Below the pieces are notes generated by a model. The model did no database searches and was not told the DNA's origin. It worked only from the letters and a program-made list of their open reading frames with translations. From Consotaella salsifontis (GTDB lineage: Bacteria > Pseudomonadota > Alphaproteobacteria > Rhizobiales > Rhizobiaceae), in assembly GCF_900167365.1 (NCBI RefSeq), contig NZ_FUXL01000005.1, forward strand, positions 248,001 to 312,000: a stretch of DNA of 64,000 bases, written 5' to 3'. This document shows, in pieces, positions 58,510 to 64,000 of the stretch. Every line of letters starts with the position of its first letter. Positions within the stretch are counted from its first letter, which is position 1. A program made the position numbers and the translations under genes.

Positions 58510-58929
58510 TTAGGCGGCGGCCTTCTCGCCAACGGCGCGTTCAAACTCGCCCGACTGGCCGGTATCCTTCAGATAGGCGAGCGCCGCCTTGGCGGCGTCG
58601 CACAGAGCCGCGAAGGCCTCGGGCTCATGGATGGCGATGTCCGACAGGACCTTGCGGTCCACCTCGATGCCGGCCTTGTTGAGGCCGTCGATGAAGCGGG
58701 CATAGGTCAGGCCGTGCTCACGCACGCCGGCGTTGATGCGCTGGATCCACAGAGCGCGGAAATTGCGCTTGCGCGTGCGCCGATCACGCGTCGCATACTG
58801 CTTGGAACGGTCCACCGCGGCCTTGGCGGCGCGGATGGTGTTCTTGCGGCGGCCATAGAAACCCTTGGCCTGCTCAAGAACCTTCTTGTGCTTGGCGTGA
58901 GCCGTCACGCCCCGTTTCACTCGTGCCAT
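58510..58929 (-). CDS. rplT: Ribosomal protein L20
   Basis: A 139-aa basic protein starting [20 protein letters not shown], ending with the usual L20 globular C-terminus and a short Ala tail. It includes [29 protein letters not shown]. It is needed for early 50S assembly and follows rpmI by 30 bases. Confidence 0.97.
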   Translation of the reverse strand: MARVKRGVTAHAKHKKVLEQAKGFYGRRKNTIRAAKAAVDRSKQYATRDRRTRKRNFRALWIQRINAGVREHGLTYARFIDGLNKAGIEVDRKVLSDIAIHEPEAFAALCDAAKAALAYLKDTGQSGEFERAVGEKAAA

Positions 58930-58959
58930 GATCTTCTCCTGAAACTCGAAATGCGCGAC

Positions 58960-59160
58960 TTAGCGGTTGTAGGGCATGTAGCTCTTGACGATCTTCGCGT
59001 CGGGTTCCGACAGGATCATCATGCCGCGGGAGTTGCGCAGGAAGTCGTTGGAGCGCTTGATCATGCCATGGCGCTTGCCGGCCGGAGAGGCCTTGACCTT
59101 GCCGGTGGCGGTGAAACGGAAGCGCTTCTTGGCGCTGCCCTTGGTCTTCATCTTGGGCAT
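58960..59160 (-). CDS. rpmI: Ribosomal protein L35
   Basis: A 66-aa protein: [20 protein letters not shown] and [21 protein letters not shown] 59160 is the standard start, with AAGGAG upstream; longer in-frame starts are rejected. It forms infC-rpmI-rplT with its neighbours. Confidence 0.96.
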   Translation of the reverse strand: MPKMKTKGSAKKRFRFTATGKVKASPAGKRHGMIKRSNDFLRNSRGMMILSEPDAKIVKSYMPYNR

Positions 59161-59385
59161 TTTGCTCTCCTTGAAGGATGCCGCGACCAAATCACGCCGG
59201 CAGGCAAAGCCTATAGGGTGACGAACGGTACGGACAGCATTTAAGAGCCGCCACGGCATGCCCTGCCGGACGGCTCGGATGGAACGAGCGGCGATATAGC
59301 CGCCTCAGACGCCGAACGCAAGCAAAAGCAGCGTCCGCCGCCCTGGATCAGGCCGGCCCAGCAGGTGGAACGGCCGAAGCGGTGC

Positions 59386-59925
59386 TCAGGCGCGAGGCGC
59401 CAGCACCATCATCATCTGGCGACCTTCGAGCTTGGGCTCTGCCTCGACCTTGGAGATTTCCGCCGTCTCGTCACGGACACGGTTGAGAAGCTCCATGCCA
59501 AGATGCTGGTGCGCCATCTCGCGTCCGCGGAAGCGAAGCGTCACCTTGACCTTGTCGCCATCCTCGAAGAAGCGGCGAACGGCCTTCATCTTGGTTTCGT
59601 AGTCGTGCTCGTCGATGTTCGGACGCATCTTGATCTCTTTGACCTCGATGGTCTTCTGACGGCGTCGGGTTTCGGCGGCCTTCTTCTGGCTCTCGTATTT
59701 GAGCTTACCGAGATCGAGAATCTTGCACACGGGCGGTGTGGCCGTCGGCACGATCTCAACCAGATCCAGCCCCGCCTCTTCGGCGAGCGCCATAGCGTCC
59801 TGCGACGACACGACGCCGCGGTTCTGGCCCTCGGCGTCGATCAGCTGCACCTGCGGTACGCGAATTTCCCGATTTGAGCGCGGCCCTTCCTTCTGGGCCG
59901 GCGGCGCGCGAAATGGTCTGCGAAT
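59386..59925 (-). CDS. infC: Translation initiation factor IF-3 with AUU start
   Basis: The frame extends upstream of the first ATG. An ATT codon at 59925 gives 179 aa beginning [22 protein letters not shown], the typical rhizobial IF-3 N-terminus, with AGGGAG nine bases upstream. AUU starts in infC are well known and allow IF-3 to repress its own translation. The later ATG at 59850 would remove the first 25 residues. Core motifs: [56 protein letters not shown]. Confidence 0.93.
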   Translation of the reverse strand: MRRPFRAPPAQKEGPRSNREIRVPQVQLIDAEGQNRGVVSSQDAMALAEEAGLDLVEIVPTATPPVCKILDLGKLKYESQKKAAETRRRQKTIEVKEIKMRPNIDEHDYETKMKAVRRFFEDGDKVKVTLRFRGREMAHQHLGMELLNRVRDETAEISKVEAEPKLEGRQMMMVLAPRA

Positions 59926-60179
59926 GGTCTTCGTCTCCCTGACTGTTGACGATCCTGGTCCAAGGTCGAAATATGCGGCGGGTGAATGTCGGTCGGGTCC
60001 CCGACCAGCACCAACTCGCCCAACCGAATAAAGGTCAGAAGTCTATATAGCACGTCAACGACGCTTTTTCACGGGGCGAAGCGATCTTCGTTCCCATGAT
60101 CCCGCGTCTGGTCGCGCGCCGCGCTTCGGCCTTCGCTCCCGATATCGGGCCTATCATGGGGCGCGAAGCAGGAAAAGCC

Positions 60180-60998
60180 ATGTCCGAGAACTCCACCGCC
60201 GTAGCACCAGCCTTCATCGAGATCGGAGAGGGAGATGACAAGCGCCGCCTCGCCTATCGCGCGTCGGATGGCGGGGCGCCGACCATCGTCTGGCTCGGCG
60301 GCTTCAAATCCGACATGCTCGGCACCAAAGCGGAACGTCTCTCGGCTTTCGCCGCGGCGCGCGGCCTCGGCTTCTGCCGCTTCGACTATTCGGGCCACGG
60401 TGAGTCCTCGGGTCGTTTCGAGGACGGAACGATCAGCCAATGGCTCGCCGACTCCCGTGCCGTGTTCGACGCGGTGGTCCGCCCGCCGGCGATCGTCGTT
60501 GGCTCGTCCATGGGCGGATGGATCGCGCTTCGTCTCATCCAGGAGTTGCGGGCAACGGGTCGTGGGCAAGACGTCGCAGGCGTCCTTCTCCTTGCTCCCG
60601 CCCCCGACTTTACCGCTCGGCTCGTCGAGCCGCAGCTCAGCGACGACAACCGGCGAGCCCTGACCGAGGAAGGCTTCTTCGCGGTTCCCTCGGACTATTC
60701 GCCGGAACCCACGATCTACACACGGGCGCTAATCGAGGATGGCCGCCGCAACGCGGTGATGACGGGCCTGATCGAGACTGGCTGCCCGATCCATATCATC
60801 CAGGGCATGACCGATCCCGACGTGCCCTATACCCACGCGATCGAACTCGTTTCCCATCTTCCTGCCGAGAGCGTCGTGCTGACGCTCGTCAAGGACGGCG
60901 ACCACCGGCTGTCGCGCGAGGCCGACCTCGCGCGGATGGAGCGCTCCCTCGAAGAGATGATCTCGGCGCTAAAGGACGCCGGCGCGCTTTCCCGCTAA
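60180..60998 (+). CDS. Alpha/beta hydrolase
   Basis: A 272-aa hydrolase from ATG 60180 (CAGGAAAAG upstream). The nucleophile elbow is VVGSSMGGW (Ser110), the acid is probably the Asp in QGMTDPDVPY and the base the His in VKDGDHRLS. The oxyanion region is VWLGGFKSDMLG. It resembles ABHD10-like thioesterases, which is family-level resemblance only. It is divergent from infC. Confidence 0.88.
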   Translation: MSENSTAVAPAFIEIGEGDDKRRLAYRASDGGAPTIVWLGGFKSDMLGTKAERLSAFAAARGLGFCRFDYSGHGESSGRFEDGTISQWLADSRAVFDAVVRPPAIVVGSSMGGWIALRLIQELRATGRGQDVAGVLLLAPAPDFTARLVEPQLSDDNRRALTEEGFFAVPSDYSPEPTIYTRALIEDGRRNAVMTGLIETGCPIHIIQGMTDPDVPYTHAIELVSHLPAESVVLTLVKDGDHRLSREADLARMERSLEEMISALKDAGALSR

Positions 60999-61396
60999 AA
61001 GGGCACATGCAAAGCACGCGTAGAGCGAGGCATTGGGCCGACAACCCCGGCTTGAGGTTTTGTCGCACGCCGTTATCGGAAGATGCAAATCCTGTGTCCT
61101 TCGCGTCACAGCGGCCGGCAATGTCATGAAATTGTCGCTTGCGGCTCCTCACCACTTCAGAGTGGCGCCCTCGCCGCACCCGTCGATCGCCTCAAATGAA
61201 GGCAAACTTACTGCGTTGATTTAATTTAACTTTTTGATTTGGCCGACCAACAAATCAGCTTACGTAGCAAAACAATGCTTTTTGTTTAGGCCAAACCGAA
61301 GGATAGCGAGGGACTCCCCTCCCTATTTTTGAGGTTTGACTATTACCCCATTCAATCTGAACATCATCCTCCAGAGACCCAGGAAAACTGGACGGA
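60999..61396. other. Intergenic region, no gene seen
   Basis: Just under 400 bases between the hydrolase and the BTLCP gene. The part from 61200 is AT-rich and may carry the BTLCP promoter. No stable hairpin or ORF was supported. Confidence 0.45.
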
Positions 61397-62002
61397 ATGG
61401 CGATGAGGGGTGTACTTTGCGCTTTTGGCGCCACGGTAGCGTTCGTCTGTAGCTTAACATCAGCCAACGCTCGCGATTCTTACATGAAGGTCGGTTTAGC
61501 AATAAAATCGCCGATCGGCTATACGGTTTTTTGCACGAATAACCCCGTGGACTGCGCGAAGTTCGACGTGTCTTCGCCGATGAAGCTCGATCCGGTGCTG
61601 ATGAACCTGGTCGCGAGGCTCAACACTTCCGTCAATCTCAAGATCAAGGCTCGCTCGGACGCAGAAATTTACGGCGTACCAGAGTATTGGACCTATCCCG
61701 ACGGCGCGGGCGACTGCGAGGATTACGTGCTGGAGAAGCGCCGCCTTCTGCACCAGGCGGGCATCGCCCTCTCCAACCTGCTGATCACGGTCGTTCGCCA
61801 AGCCAATGGCGAGGGCCACGCGGTTTTGACGCTGCGCACCGATGGAGGCGACTTCATCCTGGACAATCTCGACTGGCGCGTGAAGCACTGGTCGGACACG
61901 CCCTACGTCTATCTGAAACGACAGAGCGAAACTGATCCGAACCATTGGCAGGCGATCGAGGATGGCCAGCAGGTGACGGTGAGCGCGTCGGTAGCCCGGT
62001 AG
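61397..62002 (+). CDS. Transglutaminase-like cysteine peptidase (BTLCP)
   Basis: A 201-aa secreted protein with an N-terminal signal (CAFGATVAFVCSLTSANA, cut near residue 26). The catalytic residues are C107 in GDCEDYVLEKR, H141 in GEGHAVLT and D156 in ILDNLDW, matching the bacterial transglutaminase-like family (DUF920). Related LapG proteases cleave surface adhesins under c-di-GMP control, but no LapD gene is adjacent and this is a short BTLCP, so that role is not claimed. Monocistronic. Confidence 0.9.
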   Translation: MAMRGVLCAFGATVAFVCSLTSANARDSYMKVGLAIKSPIGYTVFCTNNPVDCAKFDVSSPMKLDPVLMNLVARLNTSVNLKIKARSDAEIYGVPEYWTYPDGAGDCEDYVLEKRRLLHQAGIALSNLLITVVRQANGEGHAVLTLRTDGGDFILDNLDWRVKHWSDTPYVYLKRQSETDPNHWQAIEDGQQVTVSASVAR

Positions 62003-62056
62003 CAGCACCGCGGCTCAGGCGCTCTTGGCCTCGAGGCAAGGCGGAAGCTGGATCGT

Positions 62057-62293
62057 TCAGACGTTGTTCGCGGGCTTCGGAGGCACCACGATGGTCAGCG
62101 ATCGCAGCGCAGCTTCCACGTCGCCGGCAAGCCAGTCATCGGCGAGGCGGAGCTGGGCGAGCTCGGCTTCCACGAGGCACTCGCGGGAGTTGTCGGCACA
62201 ATCGGCCGTCATTGTCTCCGGCGGCGTCGCTCGGTGATACTCGCCTGAGGTTGCGCAGGGCAGGAGCGGCTCGCTTCTTCTCTTGCTTGACAC
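62057..62293 (-). CDS. Hypothetical 78-aa protein
   Basis: A GTG-start frame (62293) preceded by AAGGGGAG. The N-terminal third is polar and has Cys at 13 and elsewhere (ADCADNSREC); the middle (EAELAQLRLADDWLAGDVEAALRSL) is helical. No family is recognised. The good ribosome-binding site and helical middle argue that it is real, but this is uncertain. Confidence 0.45.
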   Translation of the reverse strand: MSSKRRSEPLLPCATSGEYHRATPPETMTADCADNSRECLVEAELAQLRLADDWLAGDVEAALRSLTIVVPPKPANNV

Positions 62294-62574
62294 TGACGCT
62301 CCCCTTCCTTCGCGAGCGACAATAGGGATTAACCTATTGTTATTACGCGACTAAGCACACGAAAGCTTGTGTGGAGCTGAAGGGATGAAGAAAAGGCGGG
62401 CGCGGCGAGTGTGTGAGGGGTGATGAATGCCGCGCCCCGCAAGAAACAGGTACCGCAACCATTTCGTGCGCTACCGTCAGTTGTTCATATAGTCAGAGGC
62501 GCTTGCGCCAAGCTGGTGAACCACGACAGGGCGATCGGCCGCAGATAATGCCAGCCCCCTCGGGCCGTCCTGGT

Positions 62575-62772
62575 TCATTCGTCGTCGACCGGGCTGTCCG
62601 TCTCGGCCTCGGGGCCCGGAATGACATAGCGTCCCGCCAGCCAGCGGTTGAGATCGACCGCCTTGCAGCGCGGCGAGCAGAAGGGGTAGCTCGCCCGCTC
62701 GGATGGTCGACCGCATTCCGGGCATTTCCTCTTGGGGCGCAACGGCGCCACTTTCGGATCGGCACGGCTCAC
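62575..62772 (-). CDS. yacG: DNA gyrase inhibitor YacG
   Basis: A 65-aa zinc protein: CPECGRPS...[17 protein letters not shown], with C-x2-C and C-x3-C ligands. YacG binds gyrase and blocks DNA binding. Its ATG overlaps the maf stop by 4 bases. In Hyphomicrobiales yacG commonly follows maf. Confidence 0.93.
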   Translation of the reverse strand: MSRADPKVAPLRPKRKCPECGRPSERASYPFCSPRCKAVDLNRWLAGRYVIPGPEAETDSPVDDE

Positions 62773-63410
62773 GCGGTTTCCCCCGTTTCGCGCAAGGCGC
62801 GCCGCACGCCGTGGATGTCGAAGCCCTCACCCTCCACGAGGGCAAGTGCCTCGTAGAGCGGCAGGCCGACGACATTGGTATAGGAGCCGACGAGGCGCAC
62901 GACAAAAGCGCCCGCCAACCCTTGAATGCCGTAGCCTCCGGCCTTGCCGCGCCACTCACCGGAATCGATGTAGTCGCGAATGTCATCGCGCGTCAGGCGC
63001 TTGAAGCGGACACGGGTTTCCACCAGGCGCTGTCGCACACGGCCGGACAGGCCGATGGCGCAGACGCCGGTATAGACGCGGTGCGTGCGTCCGGACAGGA
63101 AGCGTAAATTGGCGAGCGCGTCGTCCTCGACCTCGGCCTTGGGCATGATCCGCCGGCCCACGGACACGACGGTGTCTGCCGCGAGCAGAATGCGCCCCTC
63201 GGCCTCGTCGCGCTCGCGCAGGACCTGAAAGGCAGCCTCCGCCTTCTGGCGGGACAGCCGCTTGGCCAGCGATCGCGGATGCTCGCCGCGCTCAGGCGCC
63301 TCGTCGATATCGACAGGAAGCAGACGCTCGGGTTCGATTCCCGCCTGTTGCAGCAGCGCGAGGCGCCGCGGCGAGGCCGAGGCCAATACGAGATGGTGGG
63401 TCGCCGCCAT
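62769..63410 (-). CDS. maf: Maf family nucleotide pyrophosphatase
   Basis: A 213-aa protein. The signature [16 protein letters not shown] (residues 8-23) is followed by [14 protein letters not shown], with the catalytic Asp, and [36 protein letters not shown]. It hydrolyses non-canonical nucleoside triphosphates. It follows infA by 20 bases and overlaps yacG. Confidence 0.95.
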   Translation of the reverse strand: MAATHHLVLASASPRRLALLQQAGIEPERLLPVDIDEAPERGEHPRSLAKRLSRQKAEAAFQVLRERDEAEGRILLAADTVVSVGRRIMPKAEVEDDALANLRFLSGRTHRVYTGVCAIGLSGRVRQRLVETRVRFKRLTRDDIRDYIDSGEWRGKAGGYGIQGLAGAFVVRLVGSYTNVVGLPLYEALALVEGEGFDIHGVRRALRETGETA

Positions 63411-63430
63411 CGGAAATCCTGGCGCTCGCC

Positions 63431-63649
63431 TTACTTGAAGCGGTAGGTGATGCGGCCCTTCGTCAGGTCGTAGGGGGTCATCTCCACCAGGACCTTGTCG
63501 CCCGTCAACACACGGATGCGGTTCTTGCGCATCCGGCCGGCCGTGTGCGCGATGATCTCGTGATCGTTCTCGAGCTTGATGCGGAACGTCGCATTGGGAA
63601 GCAGTTCAGTGACCGTTCCCGGAAATTCGAGAACCTCTTCTTTTGCCAT
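63431..63649 (-). CDS. infA: Translation initiation factor IF-1
   Basis: A 72-aa S1-fold protein from ATG 63649: [20 protein letters not shown] and [35 protein letters not shown]. Longer in-frame starts are rejected because IF-1 is always about 72 aa. It heads the infA-maf-yacG operon. Confidence 0.97.
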   Translation of the reverse strand: MAKEEVLEFPGTVTELLPNATFRIKLENDHEIIAHTAGRMRKNRIRVLTGDKVLVEMTPYDLTKGRITYRFK

Positions 63650-63857
63650 ATGGTCTATTTTCCTCAGAACATTTGTGGATGAGGCGCCAGGTCCCGCCGC
63701 CGCTGCTGCCCGCGTGAATTCGGCGAGCGCTGCGCGCACCCGCCCCTCGCAACTCTAGAAGTGGCCTCTAAATCGGCCTTCTCGATGCAAAAAGCAAGAC
63801 GGCGCGGGGTCGCGCGGCCACGCGCCCGCCATTCCCGCCGAAGCCACGTCGATCGCG

Positions 63858-64000
<143 letters not shown>

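Noticed and set aside
61397-62002. LapG adhesin protease controlled by c-di-GMP
   Set aside because: No adjacent lapD or large adhesin gene; the short BTLCP form cannot be assigned to that system.
63325-63360. GGGTTCGATTCCCGC resembling a tRNA T-arm
   Set aside because: It lies inside maf and no acceptor, D or anticodon arm accompanies it.

Overview
The window is GC-rich and densely coded. Gene content suggests an alphaproteobacterium of the Hyphomicrobiales (Rhizobiales), possibly near Aurantimonadaceae; this is inference from families, not a phylogeny. Clues are an infC that opens on AUU with a rhizobial-type N-terminus, a DUF2585 (UPF0314) membrane protein, a BTLCP transglutaminase-like peptidase, EcfG-type promoter matches, and chemoreceptors ending in or near a WEEF-type tail. 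No tRNA, rRNA or CRISPR array was seen.

Layout. 1-1.9 kb: the end of a signalling cluster (response-regulator tail, Hpt protein without kinase, CheW, CheY, terminator). 2-8.3 kb: a PAS-GGDEF-EAL protein, a CYTH-CHAD pair and lepA. 8.3-12.4 kb: an accessory, AT-richer interval with paired palindromic repeats, a complete IS1595-family element (exact 24-bp inverted repeats, 8-bp target duplication) and an orphan 353-aa protein with a nuclease-like signature. 12.4-18.6 kb: a small predicted general-stress protein with an EcfG-type promoter, an EamA exporter, an HNH protein beside a DUF7002 protein, DUF2585, an acyltransferase, and a globin-coupled chemoreceptor. 18.8-23.8 kb: the prkA-yeaH-spoVR stationary-phase operon.

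24.5-33.7 kb: a quaternary-amine ABC transporter, a DUF1800-DUF1501 pair, a fusion of an RNase H-like DUF429-type domain with a CbiC/CobH-like domain that lacks the catalytic His, and cobT. 33.8-39.0 kb: an opgG-opgI-opgH-opgC operon for succinylated osmoregulated periplasmic glucans. 39.2 kb: a MarR regulator. 40.1-49.4 kb: a nine-gene chemotaxis operon, mostly linked by 4-bp ATGA overlaps: STAS, CheY, CheA, CheW, MCP, CheW, CheR, CheB and a receptor-like protein with degenerate signalling tips. 49.4-53.7 kb: an EF-G paralogue and a second transmembrane MCP with a C-terminal WEEF tail.

53.8-64 kb is housekeeping: an oxidoreductase, pheT, pheS, rplT, rpmI, infC (translation block), an alpha/beta hydrolase, a BTLCP protein, then yacG, maf, infA and the 3' end of murA. 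The strongest candidates for new biology are the CbiC-like fusion, the orphan nuclease-like protein, the kinase-less Hpt protein and the tip-degenerate receptor-like protein closing the che operon.
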